DNA of 64,000 bases from Lutimaribacter saemankumensis (GTDB lineage Bacteria > Pseudomonadota > Alphaproteobacteria > Rhodobacterales > Rhodobacteraceae), in assembly GCF_900100005.1 (NCBI RefSeq), contig NZ_FNEB01000007.1:124001-188000 (forward strand), given 5' to 3'. Shown one piece after another: positions 42,819 through 52,876 of the stretch. Position 1 is the first letter of the stretch. Each line of letters opens with the position of its first letter. Below the pieces are notes generated by a model. That model did no database searches and was not told where the DNA came from. It saw only the letters and a program-made list of their open reading frames with translations. The position numbers were made by a program, and so were the translations under genes.

Positions 42819-43088
42819 TTAGCGGCGGATGCCGAGGCGCTGGATGAGATCCTGGTAACGGCTCTCTTCCTTGCCCTTCAGGTAGTCCAGCAGCTTGCGG
42901 CGCTGAGCAACCAGCTTCAGAAGGCCACGACGACCGTGGTTGTCCTTCTTGTGGGTCTTGAAATGCTCGGTCAGCGTGTTGATGCGCGACGTCAGGATTG
43001 CAACCTGCACCTCGGGCGAACCGGTGTCGCCGTCCTTGGTGGCGAATTCCTTGATGACGCGGGCTTTGTCTTCTGCAGTGATCGACAT
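42819..43088 (-). CDS. rpsO: 30S ribosomal protein S15
   Basis: Primary 16S rRNA-binding protein of 89 residues: [77 protein letters not shown], a full-length S15. GGAGACCCCG-type sequence lies before the ATG; an 11-residue upstream extension is unlikely. It has its own terminator and is not adjacent to pnp here. Confidence 0.98.
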   Translation of the reverse strand: MSITAEDKARVIKEFATKDGDTGSPEVQVAILTSRINTLTEHFKTHKKDNHGRRGLLKLVAQRRKLLDYLKGKEESRYQDLIQRLGIRR

Positions 43089-43231
43089 CGGGGTCTCCTT
43101 GGTTCTAAGGGTTCTGGGCACAAGCCGGGATGTCGTCCAGCAAGGTCCAATGGAGTATCCGCACGAGAGATTCCCCGAGCGGATGCGGGCGTATACGGGA
43201 TATCCGCCGTTTTGAAAAGGGGGCGCGTGCC

Positions 43232-44548
43232 CTATCGGCTGCGCAAGAGTTGCAGCACCGCCTGGCTGGGATAGCCGTCAGGTTCGACCCCGGCGGATTG
43301 CTGAAAGGCGCGGATCGCCGCAACCGTGTTCGGGCCGACGATGCCGTCGATCTTTTCCACGCCATACCCTTTGCGTTTCAACCGGGTCTGCAATTCCTTG
43401 CGCTGGTCGAAATTCAACGGTTTGTAGCCGCGCGGCCATTCCGCCTGGATCGGCGGTCCGCCCGCGATCCGGTCCGCCAGGTGGCCGACGCCGATCGCAT
43501 AGGCATCGGCATTGTTGTAGCGTTTGATGACGTTGAAATTGTCGAACACCATGAAGGCCGCACCGCGCGTGCCGGCGGGCAACAGGATGGCGGCTGCGCC
43601 ATAGTCGGGCACCGCGCGTCCGTTGCTCATCGCGACCACGCCGCGCGCGGCCCAGTCCGACGGCATCCGGCGCGTGTCGCCGGTTGGGGTGAACCCCTGC
43701 GGCAGGCGTACTTCGACACCCCAGGGCTGACCCTTCTTCCATCCGAACCTTTTCAGGTAGGCCGCGGTCGAGGCCAGCGCGTCAGCCGGGTTGTTCGACC
43801 AGATGTCGCGCTTTCCGTCGCCGGTGAAATCCACCGCATAGGCAAGGTAGGATGTCGGGATGAACTGCGTATGCCCCATCGCGCCAGCCCAGGATCCTTG
43901 CATGCTGCGCGGGGCCACGTCCCCCGACTGCAGGATCTGCAGGGCGGCGAACAACTGCTTTTCAAAGAACGCGCCGCGGCGTCCGTCAAAAGCCAGAGTG
44001 GCCATCGCTTCGATCACGTCGAGCGTGCCGCGCTTTTCGCCGTAATAGGTTTCCAGCCCCCAGACGGCGGTGACAACTTCCTTTTCAACGCCATAAACCT
44101 GTTCGATCCGGTCCAGGGTGCGCCGGTTGGCACGCAGCGCGCGCTGGCCTTTTTCCACGCGGTCGGAACTGACGGCGTTGTCCAGGTAATCCCAGATCTG
44201 CTTTTTGAATTCGGCCTGATTGCGATCCTTGGCGATCACGTCAGCATTGTAGCGCACGCCGCGAAACGCCTGGTTGACCACAGATGCGCTGATTCCGCGC
44301 GACCGGGCACGCGCCTTGTATTGATCGACCCAACGCTGGAATGCCGCGTTCTTCGTCGATACGACGGGATCGGTGCTCAGGTCGGCCGGACGGGCGCTTG
44401 GGCGCAGACTGGTGTGATCGGAAACTTGTGGATCTGCTCCGAACGGGCGCAACTCGGGCCGCAGGGACTGTTCCACCGGTCCCGCCGCAGCCACGCCAAC
44501 GCCCAGGAACAGACCTGCCACCGCGGGCAGAAAAAACCGCATACGCAT
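43232..44548 (-). CDS. Lytic murein transglycosylase (MltB type) with peptidoglycan-binding domain
   Basis: A 438-residue cell wall enzyme: signal peptide [20 protein letters not shown] (Ala-rich cleavage after VAAA), then an SLT/MltB domain with [20 protein letters not shown] (catalytic Glu in GLETYYG), [20 protein letters not shown] and [22 protein letters not shown]-terminal PG_binding_1 domain (about 375-438) has [20 protein letters not shown]. It cleaves glycan strands to 1,6-anhydro ends. The ATG at 44548 is used; the one two codons later is possible. Confidence 0.92.
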   Translation of the reverse strand: MRMRFFLPAVAGLFLGVGVAAAGPVEQSLRPELRPFGADPQVSDHTSLRPSARPADLSTDPVVSTKNAAFQRWVDQYKARARSRGISASVVNQAFRGVRYNADVIAKDRNQAEFKKQIWDYLDNAVSSDRVEKGQRALRANRRTLDRIEQVYGVEKEVVTAVWGLETYYGEKRGTLDVIEAMATLAFDGRRGAFFEKQLFAALQILQSGDVAPRSMQGSWAGAMGHTQFIPTSYLAYAVDFTGDGKRDIWSNNPADALASTAAYLKRFGWKKGQPWGVEVRLPQGFTPTGDTRRMPSDWAARGVVAMSNGRAVPDYGAAAILLPAGTRGAAFMVFDNFNVIKRYNNADAYAIGVGHLADRIAGGPPIQAEWPRGYKPLNFDQRKELQTRLKRKGYGVEKIDGIVGPNTVAAIRAFQQSAGVEPDGYPSQAVLQLLRSR

Positions 44549-44681
44549 CGCTCGCCTCGTTGTTTTTCTTGGAGAGGATCGTAGCGTGATTGCCGCGCTT
44601 CGCAAACCCGGCTTTCTGGCTGGCCGGGCGATTACGGCAAAACCCCGCCGCTACATATTGCCGGTAATACCTACAGGGGTT

Positions 44682-44698
44682 CGGGGGCAGAGCCCCCG
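44682..44698 (-). terminator. Hairpin just downstream of the RNase R gene
   Basis: CGGGGGC-AGA-GCCCCCG, a 7-bp stem 4 bp after the rnr stop codon. It belongs to the same style of GGGGGC/GCCCCC hairpin seen at 62235-62251; no long T-run follows. Confidence 0.5.
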
Positions 44699-44702
44699 GT
44701 CG

Positions 44703-46979
44703 TCACCGGCCCTTCCGCTTGAGCTTTCGCTTGACCTTGGCATCCTTGCGCTTGGCCTTGGCAGCCTGGCGCTTGACTGGTCCGCCACCCTTGCCGCGCC
44801 CGCGCCCCGGTCTGCCGCCGCGCGCTCCGGGCATTGCGTTGCCGGCCAGTTCCAGCAGTTCCAGCGCGATGCCGCCGCTGACCGGCGCCGCCTCGACCAG
44901 TTTCACCCGCACCCGCTGCCCCAGCGAAATCACCGTACCGGTGTCAGCGCCCAGAAGCGTCCCGGCATCGCGGTCGAAATGGAAATATTCCTGCCCGAGG
45001 TTTCGCATCGGGATCAGCCCGTCCGCACCGGTTTCGTCCAGCTTGACGAAAACGCCGAACTTGGCGATGCCGCTGATCCGGCCGGTGAACGTGCTGCCCA
45101 CCTTTTCCGACAGAAAGGCCGCAAGGTAGCGGTCTGTCGTGTCGCGTTCGGCCATCATCGAGCGCCGCTCGGTTTCGCTGATATGCGTGGCCGTCTGTTC
45201 GAGGTCTTCGATGTCGTGCGGGCTCAGCCCGTCCTTGCCCCATTTGTGCGCCGTGATCAGCGCACGGTGCACGATCAGGTCGGAATAGCGCCGGATGGGC
45301 GATGTGAAATGCGCATAGGCCTGAAGCGCCAGGCCGAAATGGCCGAAATTCGCGGGGCTGTAATAGGCCTGTGTCATCGCCCTTAGCGTCGACATGTTGA
45401 TCAGCTCGTCATGTTCGGTGCCTTCGGCCTGGGATAGCAGGCGGTTCAGGTGCTGGGTTTTCAGAACCTGCCCCTTGGCCAGGACCAGCCCGGCACTTTC
45501 CGCCGTTTCGCGCAGCGCATCCAGCTTTTCGGGGCTGGGTTCCTCGTGGACACGGAACAGCAGCGGCGATTTGCGGGTGATCAGCTCTTCGGCGGCGGCC
45601 ACGTTGGCCAGCACCATGAACTCTTCGATCAGGCGGTGCGCGTCCAGCCGCTCTGCGAAATCGACCGATGTGACCTTGCCTTCCTCCGACAGGATCACCT
45701 TGCGTTCCGGCAGGTCCAGATCCAGCGGCTGACGTCTTTTGCGCGCGGCGACCAGCGCCTCGTAGGCGTCGTAAAGCGGATTGATCACCTGATCCATCAG
45801 CGGCGCGCATTTTTCGTTGGCGTCGCCATCCCGCGCGGCCTGGACCTCCTGGTAGTTCAGCGAAGCGACAGACCGCATCAGCCCGCGCACGAAACGGTGC
45901 CCGATCTTGGTGCCATCGGCGCTGATCTGCATGCGCACGGCGATACAGGCGCGCGGCACGCCTTCATGCAGCGAACACAGGTCGCCTGACAGCCGGTCGG
46001 GCAGCATCGGCACCACGCGGTCGGGGAAGTAGCTGGAATTGCCGCGCTTGCGCGCCTCGCGGTCCAATGCGCTGCCGGGTGTCACGTAATGCGCCACATC
46101 CGCGATGGCGACCCAGATCACGTGGCCACCCTCGTTGCGCGGGTCGTCGTCATCATGCGCCCAGCAGGCGTCGTCATGGTCCCGCGCATCCGACGGGTCG
46201 ATGGTGACCAGGGGCATGTCGCGCATGTCCTCGCGCCCGGAAAGGCCCGCGGGTTTCATCTTGTCGGCCTCGGCGATCACGTCGTCGGGGAAATCGTCGG
46301 GGATGCCATGCTGATGGATCGCGATCAGGCTGACTGCGCGCGGCTCGGACGGGTCGCCCAGGCGGGTGACGATGCGCGCACGGGGCAGGCCCATCCGACC
46401 CTTTGGCCCCGATTGTTCGGCCTCGACCAGCTCGCCATCCTTGGCGCCGCCGGTCGCACCCGGAGGCACCGTCCATTCCTTGCCGTCGCCCTTGTCGATG
46501 GGCAGGATGCGCCCGCCCTCGGCACCCTTGCGGAAGACGCCAAGCACCTTGTGCGGATTCTGCCCGATGCGCCGGATCAGCCGGGCTTCGTACTGGTGAT
46601 CCTCGGCTTTCACCTCTTGCAGGCGGGCAAGGATGCGGTCGCCCTCGCCCAGTGCCGGATCGGAGGCGCGCGGCACGACCAGCACCACCGGCTCCTTGCC
46701 CTCGCCCTGCCATTCCAGAGGACGCGCAAACAGATCGCCATCCGCCGAAGGTTCGCTCACCTGCAAGACGCTCACTGGCGGCAGCTTGTCGGGGTCGCGG
46801 TAGGTTTTCTTGCGCTTGTTCAGATGCCCCTCGGCCTCAAGCTCCTTGAGGATGCGCTTGAGGTCGATCCGCGCAGCCCCCTTGATACCAAAGGCCTTGG
46901 CGATGTCGCGTTTCGAAGTGAGGGTCGGGTTATCCGAGATCCATTGCAGGATCTCGTCCTTGGTGGGCAGCTTGCTCAT
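44703..46979 (-). CDS. rnr: Ribonuclease R
   Basis: Processive 3'-5' exoribonuclease of 758 residues. A winged-helix N-terminus (EILQWISDNPTLTSKRDIAK) is followed by cold-shock domains and the RNB catalytic domain, VTIDPSDARDHDDACWAHDD (four Asp of the active site), then ANFGHFGLALQAYAHFTSPI and RRYSDLIVHRAL. An S1 domain follows (GRISGIAKFGVFVKLDETGA). The C-terminal 40 residues are Lys/Arg-rich (KRKDAKVKRKLKRKGR). It starts MSKLPTKDEIL. dapE lies upstream on the same strand (64 bp gap). Confidence 0.96.
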   Translation of the reverse strand: MSKLPTKDEILQWISDNPTLTSKRDIAKAFGIKGAARIDLKRILKELEAEGHLNKRKKTYRDPDKLPPVSVLQVSEPSADGDLFARPLEWQGEGKEPVVLVVPRASDPALGEGDRILARLQEVKAEDHQYEARLIRRIGQNPHKVLGVFRKGAEGGRILPIDKGDGKEWTVPPGATGGAKDGELVEAEQSGPKGRMGLPRARIVTRLGDPSEPRAVSLIAIHQHGIPDDFPDDVIAEADKMKPAGLSGREDMRDMPLVTIDPSDARDHDDACWAHDDDDPRNEGGHVIWVAIADVAHYVTPGSALDREARKRGNSSYFPDRVVPMLPDRLSGDLCSLHEGVPRACIAVRMQISADGTKIGHRFVRGLMRSVASLNYQEVQAARDGDANEKCAPLMDQVINPLYDAYEALVAARKRRQPLDLDLPERKVILSEEGKVTSVDFAERLDAHRLIEEFMVLANVAAAEELITRKSPLLFRVHEEPSPEKLDALRETAESAGLVLAKGQVLKTQHLNRLLSQAEGTEHDELINMSTLRAMTQAYYSPANFGHFGLALQAYAHFTSPIRRYSDLIVHRALITAHKWGKDGLSPHDIEDLEQTATHISETERRSMMAERDTTDRYLAAFLSEKVGSTFTGRISGIAKFGVFVKLDETGADGLIPMRNLGQEYFHFDRDAGTLLGADTGTVISLGQRVRVKLVEAAPVSGGIALELLELAGNAMPGARGGRPGRGRGKGGGPVKRQAAKAKRKDAKVKRKLKRKGR

Positions 46980-47043
46980 GGCTCGTGACGTATCACAGCC
47001 GCGCAGGCGCGTCATGCGGGAAACGCGGCCCGCGCCGATGATC

Positions 47044-48210
47044 TCATGCGGCGAAATAGTTCCGCAGAATACGGGTGTAGATGCCTTTCAACTGGTGCAC
47101 CTGTTCGCTGGGCACGCGTTCGTCGACCTGGTGCATGAAGTGGCCGACCAGGCCGAATTCCACCACGGGGCAGTGGCTTTTGACGAACCGCGCATCCGAG
47201 GTGCCGCCCGTGGTGCTGAGCTCCGGCACGACGCCGGTCTCCGCCTCGACCGCCTTCGATACCAGATCGGACAGCGGCCCAGGCGGGGTCAGAAACGCCT
47301 CGCCCGAGATCTTGATCTGCATGTCGATGCCGACCCCGAATTCCTCGGCCACGCGATCCGTCTCCTGCTGCAGCCAGTCGGTCAGGCTTGCGCCGGTGTG
47401 GATGTCGTTGAACCGGATGTTCACTGCGCTGCGGCACCTGGCGGGTATGACGTTGGTCGCCGGGTTGCCGGTGTCGATGGTGACCACGGCCAGCGTCGAG
47501 GCGTCGAAATGTTCGGTGCCCTGATCCAGTTCGTGGCTGGCCAGACGGTCCATCAGCCGGGCCATCGCCGGTAGTGGGTTCCTGGCGCGGTGCGGATAGG
47601 CCGAATGCCCCTGCACGCCGGTAATCGTGAAATGCGCGTTCATCGACCCGCGCCGCCCGATCTTGATCATCTCGCCCATACGGTTCGGGCAGGTGGGTTC
47701 GCCGACAATGCACACGCTCATGCGTTCGCCCTGCGCCTCCATCCAGTCGAGCAAGGCCGTCGTGCCATCCACGGCATCGCCTTCCTCGTCGCCGGTGATT
47801 GCCAGGACGATCGCCCCGTCCGGTGGCGTGTCGCGCACGAAATCCACCGCGGCCGCGGCAAAGGCCGCAACACCCGATTTCATGTCGGTCGCGCCCCGGC
47901 CCCAGATCACGCCGTCGGCATCGACCTCGCCGGAAAACGGCGGTTTTGACCAGGCATCTGCGTCGCCTACGGGCACCACATCCGTATGCCCGTTGAATCC
48001 GAATGTCCGGCCATGCCCCTTGGCGCCCCAGCGCGCGAACAGGTTCGAAACGTCGCCGCGGTCGACACGGGCGCACGCGAACCCCGCCGCTTCCAGCAGG
48101 TCTTGCAGCAGTGCCAGCGCGCCGCCTTCTTCGGGCGTGACCGAGGGGCAGCGTATCAGACGGGCCGTCAGGTCGGCGGCATCGATCCGGTCGGGCAGGT
48201 CTTTTGGCAT
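47044..48210 (-). CDS. dapE: Succinyl-diaminopimelate desuccinylase
   Basis: Lysine/DAP pathway enzyme that removes succinate from N-succinyl-L,L-DAP; 388 residues, M20 family. Metal ligands are in [14 protein letters not shown] (His), [15 protein letters not shown] (Asp), and [20 protein letters not shown] (catalytic Glu then ligand Glu). [20 protein letters not shown] is a DapE-type strand. The start [14 protein letters not shown] follows AAGGAGACCC; a 48-residue upstream extension is not plausible. dapD is at 52049-52876, same strand. Confidence 0.95.
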   Translation of the reverse strand: MPKDLPDRIDAADLTARLIRCPSVTPEEGGALALLQDLLEAAGFACARVDRGDVSNLFARWGAKGHGRTFGFNGHTDVVPVGDADAWSKPPFSGEVDADGVIWGRGATDMKSGVAAFAAAAVDFVRDTPPDGAIVLAITGDEEGDAVDGTTALLDWMEAQGERMSVCIVGEPTCPNRMGEMIKIGRRGSMNAHFTITGVQGHSAYPHRARNPLPAMARLMDRLASHELDQGTEHFDASTLAVVTIDTGNPATNVIPARCRSAVNIRFNDIHTGASLTDWLQQETDRVAEEFGVGIDMQIKISGEAFLTPPGPLSDLVSKAVEAETGVVPELSTTGGTSDARFVKSHCPVVEFGLVGHFMHQVDERVPSEQVHQLKGIYTRILRNYFAA

Positions 48211-48498
48211 ATGGGTCTCCTTGATGAGCTGCCTTGGCCTAGCGCGGAACGCGGGGCGAGGCAAATGTGACCAAAAAAACGCAAGAAAGGGGCAATCACG
48301 GGCTTTCGGTGTGCATAAAGGGTTAACAAAAAGAAAAAAATCGTGCTTATTCAAGCCAATGAAAAACCCAGAGGCAGGGTAAAGGCGCGAAAAAACCGGA
48401 AAACCGGACCCGCGCCAGACGAGCAGTTTACGGATTTTCCGCGCTTTGCGCGGCTGTCCCGTGTGCCCGGCCTCGACAGGATTGCGTGAGGCAGGTCA

Positions 48499-50079
48499 AT
48501 GGTTGCGGGTGTTGAAATACCAATCGACAGAAACGCGTCCGCCGTTCAGATGGCGCAAGAAATTTTCGGCGACGGTGTCACAGTCGTCAGCGCGTCCTAT
48601 ACCGGTGATCGGGACTCGTCAGGTATCTACAGCGATGGCGACAGCATTTCGCCAGGTGTGACACCCGGAGATACCGGTGTGATGCTGTCCACCGGTGATT
48701 TGCGCAGCTTCACCAACAATTCGCGGTGGCAGTCGAACCTCAATTCGAACACGACCAGCTCCTCCAGCGGGCCGAACAACGTTGCCGAGTTCAACGCGGC
48801 AGCGGGATCGAACACATACGACGCGGCCTATCTGGACGTCGATTTCATTCCGACCGGCGACGTCATGACGATGCAGTTCGTCTTCGCCTCCGAGGAATAT
48901 CCCGAATATGCAAACGGCGCCTACCAGGACTTCGTCGGTGTCTGGATCAACGGCACCCAGGTCGATCTTGAAGTCGGCGATGGCGACATCGATCCGAACA
49001 ACCTGAATGCCGGTTCGAACGGTAACCTTTTCGTCGACAATACCGGCGATCAGTACAACACCGAGATGGACGGTTTCACCATCACCATGACGTTGACCAT
49101 CCCGGTGAACGCAGGGCAGGTGAACTCGATCCGTATCGGTGTCGCGGACGTGGTCGACTCCAACTACGACTCGACGCTGTTGATCGCCGGAAACTCGGTT
49201 CAGACAACCCTGGTGGCGCAGGCCGACAGCGACTCGATCTATCCCAACGGGTCGGTCAATCTCGACGTGTTGGCCAATGACGTGAACTCCACCGGCGGCA
49301 GCCTGACGATCACGCATATCAACGGCCAGCCGGTCACCGCCGGAAGCACCATAACCCTGGGGTCCGGTCAGACTGTCACGCTCAACGCCGACGGCACACT
49401 GACCGCCACTGGCGACGGCGACATCGAAACCATCAACTTCACCTACACGGTCGAAAGCAGCACGGGTCAGAGCGACACCGGTTTCGTCACCATCGACTCG
49501 ATCCCCTGTTTCGTCGCCGGTACGCTGATACGAACACCCACGGGCGATGTGCCCGTAGACTGGCTGGAGCCGGGCGATCCGGTGATGACGCGCGACGACG
49601 GCCCGCAACCGCTGCGCTGGATCGGGCGGCGCAAGGTTCAGGCCACAGGCGCGTTCGCCCCCATCTGCATTCGCGCGGGCACCTTTGGCACGCATCAGGA
49701 GCTTTGGGTCTCGCCCGAACACCGCATCCTCATACGCGACAGCCTTGCCGAGTTGATGTTCGGTGACTCCGAGGTTCTGGTCGCGGCCAAGCATCTTGTG
49801 AACGACAACTCGGTCCGCCGCATCGAAGGCGGCGATGTCGAATACATTCACCTCATGTTCGACCGGCAGCAGGTCGTGTTCTCCGAAGGGCTGGAAACCG
49901 AAAGCTTCCTGCCGGGGCCGCAAACCGCACGAAGCTTTGCCCCCGAGACCCTCGCCGAAATCTGCGCCCTCTTCCCCGAGCTCGATCCAGAAACGGGAGA
50001 AGGCTACAGCCCTGCCGCACGCAGAACACTGCGCGCCTACGAAGCGCAGCTGTGGCTTTCCGAAAGGAAGGTGGCCTGA
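48499..50079 (+). CDS. Choice-of-anchor L, cadherin-like and Hint domain protein
   Basis: A 526-residue protein. Residues about 1-230 have the choice-of-anchor L pattern (MTMQFVFASEEYPEYANGAY, then FVGVWINGTQVDLEVGDG). About 235-330 resemble a bacterial cadherin/VCBS repeat (NGSVNLDVLANDVNSTGG, QTVTLNADGTLTATGDGD). From about 335 a Hint domain starts at PCFVAGTLIRTPTGDV (nucleophilic Cys) and includes WVSPEHRILIRD. No signal peptide is present; such proteins often leave the cell by type I secretion, but no exporter is nearby. It overlaps the next Hint gene by 1 bp (TGATG). Confidence 0.85.
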   Translation: MVAGVEIPIDRNASAVQMAQEIFGDGVTVVSASYTGDRDSSGIYSDGDSISPGVTPGDTGVMLSTGDLRSFTNNSRWQSNLNSNTTSSSSGPNNVAEFNAAAGSNTYDAAYLDVDFIPTGDVMTMQFVFASEEYPEYANGAYQDFVGVWINGTQVDLEVGDGDIDPNNLNAGSNGNLFVDNTGDQYNTEMDGFTITMTLTIPVNAGQVNSIRIGVADVVDSNYDSTLLIAGNSVQTTLVAQADSDSIYPNGSVNLDVLANDVNSTGGSLTITHINGQPVTAGSTITLGSGQTVTLNADGTLTATGDGDIETINFTYTVESSTGQSDTGFVTIDSIPCFVAGTLIRTPTGDVPVDWLEPGDPVMTRDDGPQPLRWIGRRKVQATGAFAPICIRAGTFGTHQELWVSPEHRILIRDSLAELMFGDSEVLVAAKHLVNDNSVRRIEGGDVEYIHLMFDRQQVVFSEGLETESFLPGPQTARSFAPETLAEICALFPELDPETGEGYSPAARRTLRAYEAQLWLSERKVA

Positions 50080-51173
50080 TGGCCTGGATTGCATTGGCCG
50101 ACCACGCAGAGGCGCGGTTTTCGAAATCCGGGCTGGGATGTGATGCCGGGACCGCGTCGACCGCGCGCCTGGGCGACGACGGTTTGCTGGCGCGCGGCTC
50201 GGTGATGATCGAAACGCTCCTTGCGAGCGATGGCAGACCGCTGAGCCTGTTCAACTATCAGGGCGGATTCCCGTGGCAGTTCGGCCTGTCGGTGCAAGCT
50301 TTGCCCGGTGGCGGTGTCGCGCTGGTGACCGGGCTCGGAAACGACCGTCTTCATGCCGCCGCGACGCTCGAAGGCGTGACAGCCGGGGCGCCGTTGCGCG
50401 TGACCTATTCCTGGGACGCGCCCGCACGGTGGGCACGGCTGGCCCTGGAACATATCGGAACGGGCCACATCGCCATGACCGATCTGCGCGCGCCCATGCC
50501 CATGCCGCTGGCCGAGTTGCGGCACATGATATCCGAGCCGCGTTCGCGCGACATGGACAGGCATGTCAGGTTCATGGCCATTTCGACCGAGATCGAACCG
50601 ATCGGTCCGATGCCCACGATGACTGCGCACCTGCCCATCGCGACTCCGAACGGGCAGACCGAAGTCTCGCAACTCAAGCGCGGCGATATCGTGCTGGGCA
50701 GCGATGGGTCTGGTGTGCCGGTGCTGCAAACCGTGCGGCGTGTCGTTCCTGCGCGCGGCTCGTTCAGGCCGATCCGCCTGCGCGCCCCTTACTTCGGGCT
50801 GCGGCGGGATATCCTCGTCGCGCCTGAGCAGCGGCTAATGCTCAGCGGGTCCGATGTCGAATACATGTTCGACCGGCCCTGCGTTCTGGTGCCGGCGCGT
50901 CACCTCGTGAACGGCGTGTCGGCGTTCTACGCGAACAGCGCGACGACCATCACCTATCACGACATCATCCTTCCCGGATGCGAAGCCGTGCGCGCCGCTG
51001 GGGCCGATCTGGAAACCATGTTCGTCGGGCGTATCCGGCGCAAGCCGGTGATGTTGAATGCCAGCCTTCTGGCCGAGTTCGACCGCAACCTGTTGCCCGA
51101 GCACGCGCTTTCCACCTATCCGGTGCTGCGCCCGTTCGAAGCGATCACACTGGCCGAAAACCGCGCCGCCTGA
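50079..51173 (+). CDS. Second Hint-domain protein, lacking the Hint cysteine
   Basis: A 364-residue protein. About 1-165 look like a beta-rich domain (LSLFNYQGGFPWQFGLSVQA, then RVTYSWDAPARWARLALEHI). About 180-330 are Hint-like: LPIATPNGQTEVSQLKRGDI, RDILVAPEQRLMLSGSDVEY (normally SPEHR) and VLVPARHLVNGVSAFYANSA. The nucleophilic Cys of the first block (seen as PCFVAGT in the neighbour) is absent, and the SPEHR His is replaced, so self-cleavage is unlikely. GAAAGGAAGG precedes the ATG. It is co-translated with the upstream Hint gene. Confidence 0.75.
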   Translation: MAWIALADHAEARFSKSGLGCDAGTASTARLGDDGLLARGSVMIETLLASDGRPLSLFNYQGGFPWQFGLSVQALPGGGVALVTGLGNDRLHAAATLEGVTAGAPLRVTYSWDAPARWARLALEHIGTGHIAMTDLRAPMPMPLAELRHMISEPRSRDMDRHVRFMAISTEIEPIGPMPTMTAHLPIATPNGQTEVSQLKRGDIVLGSDGSGVPVLQTVRRVVPARGSFRPIRLRAPYFGLRRDILVAPEQRLMLSGSDVEYMFDRPCVLVPARHLVNGVSAFYANSATTITYHDIILPGCEAVRAAGADLETMFVGRIRRKPVMLNASLLAEFDRNLLPEHALSTYPVLRPFEAITLAENRAA

Positions 51174-51497
51174 TCAGTCGAAAAACGGGGTCATCTGCGC
51201 CACGATCACGGCATTCTCGGCCAATGCGCGATCCATCAGCGCGCGTTCTTCGTCGGGGATATCCTCGCCCGCATCCTGACGTTCGGCCAGCGTTCCGTGG
51301 CCGGTGACGTCGAGCGGTGCCATATCCGCCTGTTTGAGGATCGCCACCGTTTCGCGCACCGCCTCGGACTCGTCGACGCCCGAAGCATAGCAGATCAGCG
51401 CCGCGCCGGTGGATTTGTCGGGAAGCCCATCCCCGGCCTTGCGGCCCAGTTCGACGACCAGTGTATAGACCTGCTGCGGTTTCTTTTCCTTGGTCAT
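51174..51497 (-). CDS. Conserved hypothetical protein, 107 residues
   Basis: Not recognised with certainty. It starts MTKEKKPQQVYTLVVELGRK and has GAALICYASGVDESEAVRET and VAILKQADMAPLDVTGHGTL. The last third is acidic-helical (EDIPDEERALMDRALAENAV, IVAQMTPFFD). No signal, membrane helix or known motif is visible. It has roseobacter-like codon use and is convergent with the second Hint gene (stops adjacent). The rhodanese gene is upstream on the same strand. Confidence 0.7.
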   Translation of the reverse strand: MTKEKKPQQVYTLVVELGRKAGDGLPDKSTGAALICYASGVDESEAVRETVAILKQADMAPLDVTGHGTLAERQDAGEDIPDEERALMDRALAENAVIVAQMTPFFD

Positions 51498-51526
51498 GTC
51501 CCAACTGTCCCTGTGATCATGCGCAA

Positions 51527-51559
51527 ACCGCGCGGTTTCGTGTCTTTACCGCGCGGTTT
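51527..51559 (-). terminator. Hairpin after the rhodanese gene, two self-palindromic arms
   Basis: AACCGCGCGGT (51527-51537) and ACCGCGCGGTT (51549-51559) pair as an 11-bp stem, and each arm is itself palindromic. It overlaps the rhodanese stop. It may terminate that gene. Confidence 0.5.
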
Positions 51560-51944
51560 TCTGTGGCTTCTCGCCGACCGGCCCGCCAGCGGCCTTCCAG
51601 CCCGAGAACCCGTCGGTGATGTGGCTGACATTCGGCAGCCCCATCTCCTGCGCCACTTTTGCTGACAAGGCAGACCGCCAGCCCGATGCGCAATAGAAAA
51701 CGAAACGGTTACCGGATTGGAACTGCGGCTTGGCATAGGGGCTTTCCGGGTCGATCCAGAACTCCAGCATGCCGCGCGGGCAGTGAAAGGCCCCTGGGAT
51801 CATGCCGTCGCGCTCCAACTCGCGCGGGTCGCGCAGATCGACGAAGGTCACGCCCTCGGCGCCGTGCAGGTTCAGTAGGTCGGCTGCCGGTGCGTGGTCG
51901 ATCACCTCGTTCGCGGCTGCCACCATGTCGGATACGCGTTTCAT
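51546..51944 (-). CDS. Rhodanese-like domain protein
   Basis: A 132-residue single-domain sulfurtransferase-fold protein: VSDMVAAANEVIDHAPAADL, FVDLRDPRELERDGMIPGAF, then the active loop FVFYCASGWRSALSAKVAQE (catalytic Cys in CASGWRS) and the end ITDGFSGWKAAGGP. It may transfer sulfur from thiosulfate or serve in sulfur relay or redox roles; the partner is unknown. It stands between dapD (with terminator) and the 107-residue hypothetical gene. Confidence 0.92.
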   Translation of the reverse strand: MKRVSDMVAAANEVIDHAPAADLLNLHGAEGVTFVDLRDPRELERDGMIPGAFHCPRGMLEFWIDPESPYAKPQFQSGNRFVFYCASGWRSALSAKVAQEMGLPNVSHITDGFSGWKAAGGPVGEKPQKTAR

Positions 51945-52000
51945 GTCATCTCTCCCTGCCTGTTTGCGCGCGTAACCATCTCAGAGCCGGGCGCAAAAGA

Positions 52001-52031
52001 AAACCGCCCGGACGCAGGGGCCGGGCGGTTT
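52001..52031 (-). terminator. Rho-independent terminator of dapD
   Basis: AAACCGCCCGG (52001-52011) and CCGGGCGGTTT (52021-52031) form an 11-bp stem; on the minus strand TTTTC follows. It lies 18 bp after the dapD stop. Confidence 0.8.
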
Positions 52032-52048
52032 CGGAACGATTTGCGGGC

Positions 52049-52876
52049 TCAGTCGCGCAGCAGTTCGTTGATGCCGGTCTTGGAGCGCGTCTGTTCATCG
52101 ACGCGTTTCACGATCACCGCGCAATAGAGGTTGATCCCGTTCTTCGACGGCATCGAGCCGGACACCACCACCGAATAGGGCGGCACCTCGCCATACATGA
52201 CTTCGCCGGTTTCGCGGTCGACGATCTTGGTCGACTTACCGATATAGACCCCCATGCCCAGGACCGAGCCTTCGCGGATGATGCAGCCCTCGACCACCTC
52301 GGAGCGGGCGCCGATAAAGCAGTTGTCCTCGATGATCGTCGGCCCCGCCTGCATCGGTTCCAGCACGCCGCCGATGCCGACGCCGCCCGACAGATGCACA
52401 CCCTTGCCGATCTGCGCGCAGCTGCCGACGGTCGCCCAGGTGTCGACCATCGTGCCCTCGTCGACATAGGCGCCCAGGTTGACGAAGGAGGGCATGAGCA
52501 CCACGCCCGGCGCGATATAGGCCGATTTGCGAACGACGCAGTTGGGGACCGCGCGGAACCCGGCGGCGCGCCACTGGTTTTCACCCCAGCCGGCGAACTT
52601 GCTGTCCACCTTGTCCCACCAGCCGCCATCCTGCGGGCCGCCGGACTGGATTTCCATGTCCTTGATGCGGAAGCCCAGAAGAACCGCCTTTTTGGCCCAC
52701 TGGTTCACATGCCAGTCGCCATTTTCGCGGCGCTCGGCCACGCGCAACTGGCCGCTATCCAGGGCGTTCAGCGTGTCTTCGATCGCCTCGCGGGTTTCGC
52801 CGGTCGTGGCGGGGGTGATGGTATCGCGTGCTTCCCACGCGGCTTCGATTGCAGCTTCGAGCTGGGCGTTGGACAT
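52049..52876 (-). CDS. dapD: 2,3,4,5-tetrahydropyridine-2,6-dicarboxylate N-succinyltransferase
   Basis: Succinyl-CoA-dependent step of the lysine/DAP pathway; 275 residues, normal size. [20 protein letters not shown]; a left-handed beta-helix of hexapeptide repeats ([60 protein letters not shown]). It works with dapE of this window, though 4 kb away. A start 13 codons earlier is unlikely. It has its own terminator. Confidence 0.97.
   Translation of the reverse strand: MSNAQLEAAIEAAWEARDTITPATTGETREAIEDTLNALDSGQLRVAERRENGDWHVNQWAKKAVLLGFRIKDMEIQSGGPQDGGWWDKVDSKFAGWGENQWRAAGFRAVPNCVVRKSAYIAPGVVLMPSFVNLGAYVDEGTMVDTWATVGSCAQIGKGVHLSGGVGIGGVLEPMQAGPTIIEDNCFIGARSEVVEGCIIREGSVLGMGVYIGKSTKIVDRETGEVMYGEVPPYSVVVSGSMPSKNGINLYCAVIVKRVDEQTRSKTGINELLRD

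Noticed and set aside
44630-44702. tRNA-like arm with GGTTCG
   Set aside because: No cloverleaf or anticodon arm could be built around it; it is part of a hairpin near the rnr end.
49504-50010. Intein or homing endonuclease
   Set aside because: The Hint domain sits at the C-terminus without a C-extein or endonuclease motif, so it is a free Hint domain, not an intein.
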